A stretch of 47,788 nucleotides of DNA from an uncultured Mycoplasmatota bacterium (GCA_947571135.1 CANOWY010000009.1:1-47788); one strand, 5' to 3'. Shown: positions 15,101 through 24,594, counted from the stretch's first letter. Notes: generated from the sequence alone by a model not told the origin. A program made the numbers and translations.

Positions 15101-17380
15101 TTAATATCTATAAACTACAAAACCATCTAAATCATTTGCACTATACGTATTAACTTTACCATTTCCAGGATCATAAACTGTAAAATTAGTTCCCGAAATA
15201 GATTTTAAAACCACAAAATGACCATTTAAATGTCGTTCATTCGTAAAATGTAAAATAATACTTATATTACTACCCATATTATTTCGTACTATATTTATTT
15301 TACTTTCAGCAGTACCACTTATATTTCTTTCATATTTTACATATTTAAAGGTAGGAGCAAAATAGTTAATAGCACTCGCAGTCCAATATATATTTGCACC
15401 TTTAAATCCTCCTGTTGCATTCATTCGTTGCACTAACGTTCCTGGATTAAAGGCTGCTACGTTATTAATTTGAACGCCTGAACAAGAGATAGCAATTGCA
15501 ACAGATGTTACTGCACATCCAGAACTACTTATCGTTTGTTTAGAGTTTCCTAATTTTATATTTCCCCATCTAGAATCACCTTGTCTATAAATTGTACAAG
15601 CACCACTACCTGGTTCTCCAATGTTTGCAGAAGGTTCACAAATATCGGCATCTAAACCAAATATTTTTTTTCGCGCACTCACCATTGATTGTGCTTGAAA
15701 TAATAAATAAGCCTGCTTATCTTCATCTGTTGTTGGGACACAATCTCCACCACCTGCTGTTGTACAAGTTTTACCTGGCGCACATGCATTTCTCACACGC
15801 TCTGGAATATTGTTTCCATAAATAGCACTCGCATAAACGCAGCCGCCTGTACCCCAACTTCCAGGATTATACCAATAATCTCCTAAATAAGCATATTTTC
15901 CCATTAAGTCTGTTAATGAGCCAAATTTGGAGATAAAACTTAAGAAACCTGCTACACCTTCTGATAAACTACTATATGAGATACAGGCATCATATCCACC
16001 AGTATTAGTGCAACCAAGTCCCCAATAATTATTTTTAGAAGCCCCTGGAGAATAACCTTCTACATCTGCACGAACAAATACAAGTTCTGGATTAATTCCA
16101 TTAGAAGTAGCCATATCATATATCATTCCAGCGTTTGCTGCTAAAGTTTTTGCTCCTCCCCCATGGCTATTACCATAGTTTTCAGCCCACTTAATAAATT
16201 CTTCACGAGATAAAGAAGTACTCGTCATTGAAATAGGACTACATTCTCCATCAATGCCTCCATATTCTTCACTAAATGCACTGTCTATTGTATAATACTC
16301 TATATCTCTTCCATAATAGGTTTCTAATATTCTATATAAATCATATTGTGAATCCATTTTTTCTAGTAGATACTTTGCACCATACAAACTCATAGATTCT
16401 AATTTTTTTGTTGACTTTACATGTAACTTAGGGATGTTTACTCTTTTTTGCTTTTCCAAATTGTCTACCCAATCAGCTGGTATTAATTGCTGTTTTTCTT
16501 TGTTCACATTCATCATATGATAAAAATAAATACTTTTGTATTGTTCATCATTTTCCATTCGTTTGCTTACATAACTAAATATATCATATTTAGCAGAAAT
16601 GGCAGTGCCATTTCTAGCAATAATTAGTCCTTTAGATAGTCTAACTGCGTTTGTAATCTCTGTATATTTTTCTTCGCTTCCATCTAACTCTGTAAAACTT
16701 TGGGCTTGTTCGTTATAATTTTTTAATACTACACAATTATTTGGAAGTTCTGCAATTAATCTGCTTCTAGCAGCCACTGCCATTGCTTGATACACTATCT
16801 CATTATCTATATCTTTCGCTTTAACATTATCTGTCCATATTACTCCCGCGACATAGGTATCATAATCATATTCTTTATATGTATATCTTTCACCATATTC
16901 ATCATCTTCTTCATCTAAATCTGTAACTAAAGCAGCATCCGTTATAGGAGTATAACCTGGTTCTTTTTTTTGCCTTGCTTTAGTATAACTTTCATTCTCC
17001 CAAGTTAAATAAACTTTTCCACAAGATGGGGCTTTTGTATATATATTTGGTCTTGGAATTCCAACTCCAAATATATCGAAATCAAAACAATATATCAAAA
17101 TTTGTACAAATACCACTATTGCGAGAATTATAACTACGATTGCTAATACTTTCTTGACAAATAATTTTGAAAGATTTTTTTTCTTTGTATTTGCTTTTTT
17201 TACATTTATTGGACTTTCAAAATTTTCAGAATTAGAAAAATCCAGTTCAGGGACTGGTTCATCTTCATTTATTATATCTTCTTCATTAGAATCGTATTTT
17301 TCTAGAGACTCTTGTTCTAAAGGTAGTTCTACTAATTCTAATTGTTCTTCTTGTAATTCCTCTTCCTCATTGAAGTCCAT
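15101..17380 (-). CDS. Membrane-anchored wall hydrolase: SpoIID-like, glucosaminidase-like and C39-like domains
   Basis: The 759-residue protein has an acidic cytoplasmic segment (1-67), a transmembrane helix (about 77-98) and three exported domains. Residues of about 169-272 match the SpoIID/LytB lytic transglycosylase pattern (YVAGVIWTDNV, YQAMAVAARSRL, AQSFTEL, AVRLSKGLIIARNGTAISA). The canonical catalytic Glu of the PSEMP-like loop appears to be Asp. Residues 400-540 resemble a glucosaminidase/lysozyme domain. Residues 595-757 look like a C39-type papain-fold peptidase with Cys622 (SSGCAVTSV), His721 (NGHFVVLK) and Asp737. It would act like VirB1/Orf14 proteins, opening peptidoglycan for the channel. 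The ATG chosen follows AGGTGAG. Confidence 0.88.
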   Translation of the reverse strand: MDFNEEEELQEEQLELVELPLEQESLEKYDSNEEDIINEDEPVPELDFSNSENFESPINVKKANTKKKNLSKLFVKKVLAIVVIILAIVVFVQILIYCFDFDIFGVGIPRPNIYTKAPSCGKVYLTWENESYTKARQKKEPGYTPITDAALVTDLDEEDDEYGERYTYKEYDYDTYVAGVIWTDNVKAKDIDNEIVYQAMAVAARSRLIAELPNNCVVLKNYNEQAQSFTELDGSEEKYTEITNAVRLSKGLIIARNGTAISAKYDIFSYVSKRMENDEQYKSIYFYHMMNVNKEKQQLIPADWVDNLEKQKRVNIPKLHVKSTKKLESMSLYGAKYLLEKMDSQYDLYRILETYYGRDIEYYTIDSAFSEEYGGIDGECSPISMTSTSLSREEFIKWAENYGNSHGGGAKTLAANAGMIYDMATSNGINPELVFVRADVEGYSPGASKNNYWGLGCTNTGGYDACISYSSLSEGVAGFLSFISKFGSLTDLMGKYAYLGDYWYNPGSWGTGGCVYASAIYGNNIPERVRNACAPGKTCTTAGGGDCVPTTDEDKQAYLLFQAQSMVSARKKIFGLDADICEPSANIGEPGSGACTIYRQGDSRWGNIKLGNSKQTISSSGCAVTSVAIAISCSGVQINNVAAFNPGTLVQRMNATGGFKGANIYWTASAINYFAPTFKYVKYERNISGTAESKINIVRNNMGSNISIILHFTNERHLNGHFVVLKSISGTNFTVYDPGNGKVNTYSANDLDGFVVYRY

Positions 17381-17403
17381 AAAACTCACCTACTTTACTT
17401 CTG

Positions 17404-19188
17404 TTATAGTCCTCCACCAGATCCAAATGAATCTAACTCTGCTTGCGTAACTATAACATTAATACGCATTCTTCTATTACCACAAATAAATAGTCCTTCC
17501 CCTTGGTTGTAATATTTAATGCTTTCTGCTTCGGCATCATTTAAATCAATTAATTTTCCTAAATCTTCTGTTGCTTGTTTACGAAGACCCATAATTAAGT
17601 AATAAGCAGCGTTATCAAATATGGCTTTACCATGTACCAATACATTCGGTGCTGCAAAGTCTGTTGGTTGTTGTGTAATAATAATCGTACCTGTATTGTA
17701 TTTACGACTACGTCTTTGTATTTGGGCTAGGAATTCTGCTCCAAGTTCATTACGTGTAGAAAGAAGTACATGTGCTTCGTCTACACACATTACGGTATCA
17801 ATTTCTTTATCTAAACACAAGCCCCATGCATACTTTAAAATATTAAAGAATAAAGCATTTTTAATGTTTTCATCACTGTTCATAAGTTCACGAATATTGA
17901 ATACTATAAAGTCACTTTCAATACTTAAAGTTGTATGTCCAGTAAAATAGTATTTTAATTCTTTTACAAGTGGACGAACCTTTAACTCTAAGCGTTCCAT
18001 AACATCTTTTTCGTGTGTTTTATCTGGCATGGATAAAATTCTGCCTTTAATGGTTGCATAAACATCATCAAATGTTGGATAATCATTTGCTGTTAATTTT
18101 GTAAAATCAGTATCATAATCAATTTTATAGCGTTTATAAGTGTCTTGTACTACTTCACTAAACATTGTTAACACATCTTCTTCAATAGATGGTGAATAAT
18201 ACTTCATAAAGGCTTTTAATTGTTGTAATGTTCTTGTAAGAACAGTATAACCAAGACCAGACTCAATTTCTTCTTCATCAGCATCCACAACGATTTCAAG
18301 TGGATTAATCATTCCAAATTGCCCACCTTTGCCTAAATCTAGGAAGTCTCCACCAATATTTCTTGTCATTTCCGCAAGTTCTCCTTCAGGATCGATACAT
18401 ACTACTTTATACCCATTACGTAAATGACCTCTAATTAATAATTTTGCGGCTGTTGATTTACCACTACCACTCGTACCTAAAATAATCATATTGGCATTGT
18501 TACGATTGTTTTCTTTTTTTATCTTATATAAAAATTGATTAAATAAAACAACTCCTCCTGAAAAATCTACACCAAATAAAATACTGTTCCCTGGATCTTT
18601 AATACTATCAAAGATAAACGGATACATGGCAGCAACAGTAACCGACGGAATTGGTGTTCCAACACGATTTTCCACATCTTGTTTTGGAAAAATTGGCAAA
18701 ATGGATTTTAATACCTTTTCTTGTTCAAACATCAAAGGTATTCCACGCATTCCCATGCCTTCCAAGAAATTACGTACTTGCATTTTTTTCATTTCTAATT
18801 CTTCTTTGTTATCAGCAGAAATAAATAAATGCATCTGGAAATCAAAGATTCTTGCTTGCGTTGCAGCGAGCATTTGTATGAATTGTTCTAAAGATTCATA
18901 ATCCTGACGAATTCTTTCTTGAAAAGTTTTATCATTTTCCGTTTGATATCTTTGTTTTAAATCAGCAATTTCTTTATTTAACATTTTTTGTAAAGTTGAA
19001 AAAGCAATGGGAATATGTTTAATGGCAACTTTAACACCAGAGATATTAGTAATATTGGCAAGGTACCCTTCTGAAATATATTTAGGATACGATACAATAG
19101 TCAAAATCGTACAATATTTGCCACTCATCATCATTTCTGTTGGTTTAAATTCTATCCCCTTAGGGGCTAATTGGGCTTTTATATTCAT
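17404..19188 (-). CDS. virB4: VirB4/TraE-type ATPase, main (C-terminal) part
   Basis: This 594-residue protein is the ATPase portion of VirB4, which energises type IV secretion channel and pilus assembly at the cytoplasmic face. It has Walker A GTSGSGKS (238-245), CIDPEGE (264-270), Walker B VMCVDEAH (466-473) and RRSRKYNTGTIIITQQPTDF (492-511). The N-terminal 200 residues have the helical pattern that normally follows the first VirB4 domain. That first domain is encoded by the preceding gene, whose stop overlaps this start in ATGA. VirB4 is one polypeptide of about 800 residues in most systems, so the split is notable. Confidence 0.93.
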   Translation of the reverse strand: MNIKAQLAPKGIEFKPTEMMMSGKYCTILTIVSYPKYISEGYLANITNISGVKVAIKHIPIAFSTLQKMLNKEIADLKQRYQTENDKTFQERIRQDYESLEQFIQMLAATQARIFDFQMHLFISADNKEELEMKKMQVRNFLEGMGMRGIPLMFEQEKVLKSILPIFPKQDVENRVGTPIPSVTVAAMYPFIFDSIKDPGNSILFGVDFSGGVVLFNQFLYKIKKENNRNNANMIILGTSGSGKSTAAKLLIRGHLRNGYKVVCIDPEGELAEMTRNIGGDFLDLGKGGQFGMINPLEIVVDADEEEIESGLGYTVLTRTLQQLKAFMKYYSPSIEEDVLTMFSEVVQDTYKRYKIDYDTDFTKLTANDYPTFDDVYATIKGRILSMPDKTHEKDVMERLELKVRPLVKELKYYFTGHTTLSIESDFIVFNIRELMNSDENIKNALFFNILKYAWGLCLDKEIDTVMCVDEAHVLLSTRNELGAEFLAQIQRRSRKYNTGTIIITQQPTDFAAPNVLVHGKAIFDNAAYYLIMGLRKQATEDLGKLIDLNDAEAESIKYYNQGEGLFICGNRRMRINVIVTQAELDSFGSGGGL

Positions 19189-19745
19189 TCTGGCATCACC
19201 GTTCCTAACGTAGTGGCTTGTCCACCATTAAAGAAATTATCAATAAGCATTCTTAAATCATTGTTTGACACTTGTGTTGAATTTAATCCACATGTTCCTA
19301 AGTTACTAATTAAGTTATGAATACGTTTTTGTACTATTTCTAACTTCTTTTCTTTAAATAAAATAAAGTATTCTGTATCAACCACATTATATTCTGCACT
19401 CATAAACATATTGGCTTTATTGATATCTTGCATAATTAACTTACGAATAGCAGAACTACTTGCATTGTTGTAAAGAATTTGTAATTGACTTAAATGAACA
19501 TTAATATCTACTGGTCGATCTGCTACAATTAACCAAAACTCATAATCCATTGTATTATAAAAGTTCCTTAAATTATAAATGACATTATTTTGAGTGTCTT
19601 GATCTAAGATAAATATATTTTTAGGGGCTACTTTTACTCCTGTTACATATTCACCTGTTTCTAATTGAATCATTCCATTCATAATTTGTTTGATTGGTAT
19701 CCAATCTTCTGTATATTTACTTCCTATATTTTTATTCTTTGTCAT
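19185..19745 (-). CDS. N-terminal domain of VirB4 as a separate protein
   Basis: The 186-residue protein matches the extreme N-terminus of Gram-positive VirB4/TraE proteins: a short lead, then DWIPIKQIMNGMIQLETGEY, KVAPKNIFILD and a region of about 100 residues ending TTLGTVMPE. It has no ATPase motif. The stop TGA overlaps the ATG of the next gene; the frames differ, so readthrough of the stop would end after one codon. I chose the ATG at 19745 (MTKNKNIGSKY); a start at 19787 would extend the overlap with the PrgI gene. The two parts presumably assemble into a functional VirB4. Confidence 0.8.
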   Translation of the reverse strand: MTKNKNIGSKYTEDWIPIKQIMNGMIQLETGEYVTGVKVAPKNIFILDQDTQNNVIYNLRNFYNTMDYEFWLIVADRPVDINVHLSQLQILYNNASSSAIRKLIMQDINKANMFMSAEYNVVDTEYFILFKEKKLEIVQKRIHNLISNLGTCGLNSTQVSNNDLRMLIDNFFNGGQATTLGTVMPE

Positions 19746-20046
19746 CGTTAATACACCAGCCTTTCCAATATAACCTTTTTCTACCAAAGATAAATAAAAT
19801 AATATTTGTCAATAACTGTAACACATTATGATAATTTGGAACCGGCATTACTAGAAATGCTGATACCAGTGCTGGAGATAAGATAAGTAATAAAGAACCC
19901 ATTTCCACTTTATCATTAAATAAGAACAATAAAGTTAAAGTGATTGTACATCCTATCCCAAATATAATTAAATCTACAAAAGTAAAAAATCCTAATATTA
20001 ACATTGATTTTTTAGAATTGGCTGGTATTAAATAATTATGATTCAT
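19732..20046 (-). CDS. PrgI-family membrane protein
   Basis: The 104-residue protein has two hydrophobic helices (about 14-42 and 49-67) and the PrgI/TcpE-type ending, a conserved Pro-x-x-Asn-x-x-x-x-Leu segment followed by FIFGRKRLYWKGW. PrgI proteins sit beside VirB4 in Gram-positive type IV systems and are thought to play a VirB3-like role at the membrane. Its gene overlaps the VirB4 N-terminal gene, and an AGGAGG Shine-Dalgarno precedes it. Confidence 0.85.
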   Translation of the reverse strand: MNHNYLIPANSKKSMLILGFFTFVDLIIFGIGCTITLTLLFLFNDKVEMGSLLLILSPALVSAFLVMPVPNYHNVLQLLTNIILFIFGRKRLYWKGWCINDDKE

Positions 20047-20069
20047 CCCTTTTTTATCCTCCTATTCTA

Positions 20070-20648
20070 TTATCTTCCTTTATTATAATCGATTTCTGAT
20101 AAATAAGGAAGTATGACTGTTCTTCTTCTGGCAATTTCAAGTTTTAACTTTATAATATGGCCATAATTTGGAAATTCTGCGAAATCATGATAACCACAAC
20201 TTTCTATTGCCTTCAAGTGCATATTAGAGACCAGAACTTTTCTAAGTTCAATTAAAATATAATATATTTCTTGAAATTCTTCATTATATGGTGCAATTTT
20301 TGTAACTCTTTTTTTTATGATTTCTTCATATTTATCATGTAACTTTTGAAGTTGCATCGCATAATTTAACAAATTATTCATTTCTAACATAGTTCCAGTT
20401 GTGCTATTTTGTAATGTTTCTCTAATTAATTCTTTTAATAATGACAATGTATAAATATTATTTTGAAAATTAATAATTGCCCATTTATCTGAAAGAGTAC
20501 CTTTCATTATCCTATTTTCAAGTTGCTCTTCTAAATTGTCTACTAAAGAAGTAATTTCTTTATATATTTCTTCTTCATTACTAAAAGTAATAGAATTACC
20601 TGTTGCCCAATCAACAACAGATGATTTTATTTTGGAAAATAGGCTCAT
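20070..20648 (-). CDS. Helical accessory protein of the secretion locus
   Basis: The 192-residue protein has no signal peptide or membrane helix and is almost entirely helical with heptad-like spacing. It contains paired positively charged stretches (EEIIKKRVTKIAP, EIARRRTVILPYLSEI). I do not recognise a family. It lies between the VirB6-like and PrgI genes with short gaps and a GAGGTGAT Shine-Dalgarno. It is therefore probably a cytoplasmic factor binding the membrane channel, although this is inference from position. Confidence 0.7.
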   Translation of the reverse strand: MSLFSKIKSSVVDWATGNSITFSNEEEIYKEITSLVDNLEEQLENRIMKGTLSDKWAIINFQNNIYTLSLLKELIRETLQNSTTGTMLEMNNLLNYAMQLQKLHDKYEEIIKKRVTKIAPYNEEFQEIYYILIELRKVLVSNMHLKAIESCGYHDFAEFPNYGHIIKLKLEIARRRTVILPYLSEIDYNKGR

Positions 20649-20662
20649 AAATCACCTCTATT

Positions 20663-21802
20663 TTATTTTTTTTCGCCCTCTTTTTGTATAAATTCTGCAT
20701 ATTCTCTTGCTGTTTTGTTTTTATTCTTTTCAAATTCAGAATGATTTTCCATATATCGGAATTCTTTTTTCATATCACTAACTAAAGTTTTTAGTGCTGA
20801 TGTAGTCATTGCCATTGGATTTTGACCATTCCAAGAAGCATCCCAACCATCATTTGTTAAATCTTTAATTCCAGATAATAAATTAGCATTTTGACGTCTA
20901 AATGTCTCGAATGATGTAACTAATTCTGCATATTCGGCATTTCTTGGATTACTCAAATCTCCTAATTTTTCATTTATTTCTTTCATTACTTCATAAGCTT
21001 TTGCATTTTTTAATTTGTCAATTTGGTCTGCTCTATCTTTTAATGCAACACTATAATCGGCATCGTTTCCATAATCTTCTCTTTTGATAGCAGCCATGTT
21101 TAACGCCTCAATTTGTTGATCATATACTTTTGCTTGTGTACTTTTCTTTAAAGCCAAATCTTCTAATTTCTTTTTATAGTCAAATCCTTGTTGATAAACT
21201 TCTAATGTTTTCTTTAAAGCATCTGAACTAGCATTTAATCCTGCCCATTTACCTATTCCACTAATAACATCATCTAAATGGGCTGCTGGTGTAAGAATTT
21301 TATTGCTTGCACGATATGCTTCTCTTTTACTTCTTGCAGTAATGGCATTTGCAGCACCTTCACCTGCTGCTTTTGCAACATCTCCAAATTTTTTTGCAGA
21401 AAAACCACCTTTTCCACTACGTATTCCTCCGCTAACGAGCCCTCCTGCAGCAGTAAATGGCGTATATAAAAAATTTTTCCCAATTGTTACAACTCCACTA
21501 CCAAATGCACTGCCAAATGCTTTGGCCCTATTTCCAAAGCCTTGACCTTTTGTATTATGAAATTTATTATATCCACCATAAATATTATCACAAATATTAT
21601 TTAAACCATGAGTCACATTTCTTGTAAGTGCAGTGGCTCCACCACCTAGCATTGCTGCAAGTCCAAATGCACCATTAGCAGCAAGTTTTCCACCAATTCC
21701 AAGTTTAATATTTCCAGAATCAAGTCCTAAAACATCTCCAATTAATTTTGGTGCTTGTTTAGCAAAAGCAAATATTCCTAAAATGACTATTACTTTATCC
21801 AT
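20663..21802 (-). CDS. C-terminal part of a VirB6/TrbL-like protein, separate gene
   Basis: The 379-residue protein begins with a hydrophobic helix and the motif FAFAKQAPKLIGDVLGLDSG, which in Gram-positive VirB6/TrbL-like proteins follows the last transmembrane helix. A long Gly/Ala-rich, basic and then helical charged region follows. It looks like the cytoplasmic or channel-lining tail of VirB6 made as its own polypeptide. Its start overlaps the end of the membrane part by 13 bp, with AGGAGG eight bases before the ATG, so it is translated independently. Confidence 0.75.
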   Translation of the reverse strand: MDKVIVILGIFAFAKQAPKLIGDVLGLDSGNIKLGIGGKLAANGAFGLAAMLGGGATALTRNVTHGLNNICDNIYGGYNKFHNTKGQGFGNRAKAFGSAFGSGVVTIGKNFLYTPFTAAGGLVSGGIRSGKGGFSAKKFGDVAKAAGEGAANAITARSKREAYRASNKILTPAAHLDDVISGIGKWAGLNASSDALKKTLEVYQQGFDYKKKLEDLALKKSTQAKVYDQQIEALNMAAIKREDYGNDADYSVALKDRADQIDKLKNAKAYEVMKEINEKLGDLSNPRNAEYAELVTSFETFRRQNANLLSGIKDLTNDGWDASWNGQNPMAMTTSALKTLVSDMKKEFRYMENHSEFEKNKNKTAREYAEFIQKEGEKK

Positions 21803-22776
21803 AATACATATCCTCCTAAATACTCACTTATATTTTTTAACTGTAAAAAATCTCCTTCAAATATTCCTACACACAAAGCACCAACTAGCATAATAATAAA
21901 GATTCTTATAAAAACTTCCATATAAGTTGCAATGGTTGCTTTTACCCAATTATCAAATACTGATTTCTTTTCTGGTATAATCCTTAATAGAATAGGAACA
22001 GGTGCAATAATTTGATAAAATGCTAGTTTAACGACTCTAACACCTAAATCAAGACAAAAGGATAATACAACATATACCAAAAATAAGCCACAAACCGCAC
22101 TAACCATAGGGATATAGAATGAATTCCCCTGTTCTTCGTGGATTGGCTCAGCAAAATAGGTTATTTTCATAAAGTTTTTAATATGGCCTTGCCGTATAAC
22201 TTCTTTTAATTGCCCCCAAGTTACTGAACCTTCACCATCTGATTCCAACCAATCTTTTACATCATCTACAATACTATTTTCGCTATCACCCTCTTCAGGT
22301 GGTCTTAAATGTCCTACTACATCATCATCCATATCTATAAATGCTAATAAAACTTGAAGCGCAATATTATTTCCTGTATTCGCTATGTCTTGTGTATTAT
22401 CATTAAATAAAATATTCCCTATTATATTTTCTTCTATAATAATGCTTTGTAAATCACGTGCATAACTAAATATTACTGGAACAATTCCTAAAAGAACAAT
22501 CGATATAATAACATTAGTTACAATTTTTCCTGTATCTTTAGATAAATTATCAGGATTAATTAAAGATTTTAATAATGAATATGCTACAACAAAAAGCATA
22601 AAAACGCCAATAATTACATAAACTCTATCCATCATTTCTGAAAAAAAACTCTCTTTAATAATTTCTGCTCCTGCCAGTTTAGCATACAATGAAAATAAAA
22701 GGCTTAGAAGCCAATATATAATACCGTCAATAATCAAAAAAAGACCAGTTAAACCATATTCCAGTGCTTTTAACAT
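21790..22776 (-). CDS. VirB6/TrbL-like polytopic channel protein
   Basis: The 328-residue protein has about six hydrophobic segments and an exported loop (about 115-225) that is acidic in the middle. The opening LKALEYGLTGLFLIIDGIIY and the KLAFYQIIAPVPILLRIIPE motif with FDNWVKATIATYMEVFIRI match VirB6/TrbL-like proteins of Gram-positive type IV systems. It would form the inner-membrane channel. It lacks the usual long C-terminal region, which is encoded by the next gene. GGGAG precedes the ATG. Confidence 0.82.
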   Translation of the reverse strand: MLKALEYGLTGLFLIIDGIIYWLLSLLFSLYAKLAGAEIIKESFFSEMMDRVYVIIGVFMLFVVAYSLLKSLINPDNLSKDTGKIVTNVIISIVLLGIVPVIFSYARDLQSIIIEENIIGNILFNDNTQDIANTGNNIALQVLLAFIDMDDDVVGHLRPPEEGDSENSIVDDVKDWLESDGEGSVTWGQLKEVIRQGHIKNFMKITYFAEPIHEEQGNSFYIPMVSAVCGLFLVYVVLSFCLDLGVRVVKLAFYQIIAPVPILLRIIPEKKSVFDNWVKATIATYMEVFIRIFIIMLVGALCVGIFEGDFLQLKNISEYLGGYVLWIK

Positions 22777-22794
22777 AATTTTTACTCCCTTTCT

Positions 22795-23226
22795 TTACCA
22801 TCCACAAGTAGTTGAATTGATGCCAGTAATACTTAGTATATAATCAATAATTGTTGGTAATAAAAAGATAATGGCTCCAATAATTAGCCTTTTTAACAGT
22901 TTATTTGCCGCTGTTTTTAACTCTTCAGTTTTTTGAGCAGACATTGCTTTTATAAAATCAACAACTGCCAATGCAATTATAATAATTGGTACAGCAAATT
23001 TTACAAGTTGCATGATTTGTTTTAAAAACTCTCCAAACCTTCCAGCACATAAAACGTTATCCGTTTCAAATTTTTTTGTAATAATTGTGCTAAACATTGT
23101 ACTATCTTGTATATTAATATTATTGTTTGAAAAATTAATTTTAAAATTTTCTTTAGCATCAACATTTAATATGATAATGCTGCAAGCGAAAATTATAAAA
23201 ATAATTTTTTTTATATTTTTTTTCAT
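22795..23226 (-). CDS. VirB2/TrbC-like pilin-type protein, third copy
   Basis: The 143-residue protein has a signal peptide, a short exported segment with one Cys and two hydrophobic helices separated by a charged turn. The core (VPIIIIALAVVDFIKAMSAQ, then IGAIIFLLPTIIDYIL) is shared with two other genes of this locus. It belongs with the VirB2/TrbC-like, Mbov_0395-type pilin proteins. I chose the ATG at 23226 behind GGGTGATTTTT; a TTG five codons earlier lacks a site. It lies 18 bp before the VirB6-like gene. Confidence 0.8.
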   Translation of the reverse strand: MKKNIKKIIFIIFACSIIILNVDAKENFKINFSNNNINIQDSTMFSTIITKKFETDNVLCAGRFGEFLKQIMQLVKFAVPIIIIALAVVDFIKAMSAQKTEELKTAANKLLKRLIIGAIIFLLPTIIDYILSITGINSTTCGW

Positions 23227-23331
23227 AAAAATCACCCACAAAAAGCCTTCTTGTTTAATCTTAATTTATTATATCAATATTTTTAAGAGAATACTAGCAA
23301 AAATCAAAAAAGTGATTAAAACCTACTAATT

Positions 23332-24474
23332 TTAATCACAATTATTTGGCTCAAAAATACATACTCGACAGTCATTATAATAGTTTGCACCGCCACTTAT
23401 TATACTTTTAAAAACAAAATTAACTATGGTTGGTATAATAAAGATTGCAATTCCAGCAATAATTCTAATCACTAACGAACTTGCTGCCTTTTGAAGAGAA
23501 TCACCATTAGATGACATTACTGCTTTTGAAAAATCAATTACACCTAATGTTATTAATAAAATTGGAACTAAAATTTTAACTATTAAAAGTAAATTGCCAA
23601 AAAACTTTAATGTATTTTTTACACCACTTATATTGCACATTTCTTCTAAATTGATATTGCCCTTATTTATTGTACTAGAAACTTCCTTACATTCAATATT
23701 TGCATTTTGTGGAAATTTACATCCTTCTGAGCAAAAATACTCAACATTTTCTTGATTTTCTTTACTAGAGCCACAAATAAATTGATACATTGCTGGATCA
23801 TAAGTTTGTATATCGGTAATATTTCCAAGGTAGTCATAATTAGCCATTTTTATTTTTTTAGTTTGTATATTATAGTAAAAATCTTGACAAGTTTCGGTTA
23901 TTGGATACGAAGTAACTTCTTTTGTTCCATCCGGAAAAGTTATATACACTTCTCCATTATCTTCTTCACGACTTACATCTATTTTTTTATCTGAATTTTC
24001 ACTTAAATAAAAACAATTAAATTTCGGCTTTTCAACATTTGTTTGATTATTTAAACATTTTCCTGTACAAGAACTTTCATTTGCTTTTAATGTATAATGA
24101 AATTTTGTTCTATCACTCGCTGAAAAATCATTTACAAAGTTAACTACGGTTTTTCTATCAGATTCAGTTTCAATGTATTTAGGACAATCTAAATTTCCAT
24201 TACTATCCATAAAATTATACTTTTTTAATGTTGCATCACTTGCTTCCGTAATCAGCCCAATATTTGAATCGATATTCCCACTATCATTTGTTGCAGCCCT
24301 ATCAATTAAAATATAATAACCTCCATTATAAGAACAATACAAAGAAAGAGTATTATCATTTGCTGTCCCATTATCATTTATAGTTATTCCGTTTTTAGAT
24401 GTACTTGCGTAAATATTAGGAATTAAAATAACTATAAGGTATAATACAAAAACTAAATAATTTATTTTCTTCAA
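23332..24474 (-). CDS. Cys-rich ectodomain fused to a VirB2-like two-helix module
   Basis: The roughly 380-residue protein has a signal peptide, about 260 exported residues rich in Cys (for example SSCTGKCLNNQTN and CSEGCKFPQNANIEC) and a C-terminal two-helix module (VPILLITLGVIDFSKAVMSS, then IAGIAIFIIPTIVNFVF) like the two small pilin-type proteins of the locus. After it comes a Cys-rich tail (CRVCIFEPNNC). It may be a minor pilin or tip adhesin held by the pilin module. I prefer a TTG start at 24474, five bases after AGGTGAT, over the GTG inside that site. Confidence 0.8.
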   Translation of the reverse strand: MKKINYLVFVLYLIVILIPNIYASTSKNGITINDNGTANDNTLSLYCSYNGGYYILIDRAATNDSGNIDSNIGLITEASDATLKKYNFMDSNGNLDCPKYIETESDRKTVVNFVNDFSASDRTKFHYTLKANESSCTGKCLNNQTNVEKPKFNCFYLSENSDKKIDVSREEDNGEVYITFPDGTKEVTSYPITETCQDFYYNIQTKKIKMANYDYLGNITDIQTYDPAMYQFICGSSKENQENVEYFCSEGCKFPQNANIECKEVSSTINKGNINLEEMCNISGVKNTLKFFGNLLLIVKILVPILLITLGVIDFSKAVMSSNGDSLQKAASSLVIRIIAGIAIFIIPTIVNFVFKSIISGGANYYNDCRVCIFEPNNCD

Positions 24475-24499
24475 TTTAATCACCTAATTTACTATTAAC

Positions 24500-24508
24500 A
24501 GTATACCA
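24500..24508 (-). promoter_or_regulatory. Extended -10 promoter for the downstream half of the locus
   Basis: TGGTATACT on the minus strand lies about 25 bp before the TTG start and after a terminator. It is a TGN-extended -10 with no strong -35. It would start transcription of the VirB2-like/VirB6-like to VirB4 genes. Confidence 0.45.
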
Positions 24509-24574
24509 ATTTTTTTCAATCATTACTAGTCTTAACATAAGTTAATAAAAATCTTTCTAGGAAAAATAAATAAA

Positions 24575-24594
24575 AAATAGAATTTTTTCTATTT
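24575..24594 (-). terminator. Internal terminator of the secretion locus
   Basis: An 8-bp perfect stem (AAATAGAA / TTCTATTT) with a 4-base loop is followed by a T-rich tract on the minus strand, shortly after the 129-residue gene. It divides the locus into separate units. Confidence 0.6.

Noticed and set aside
17404-19188. Split VirB4 as a sequencing error
   Set aside because: The junction has no homopolymer run and shows a proper ATGA overlap, a usual form of gene coupling; still, relatives should be compared.
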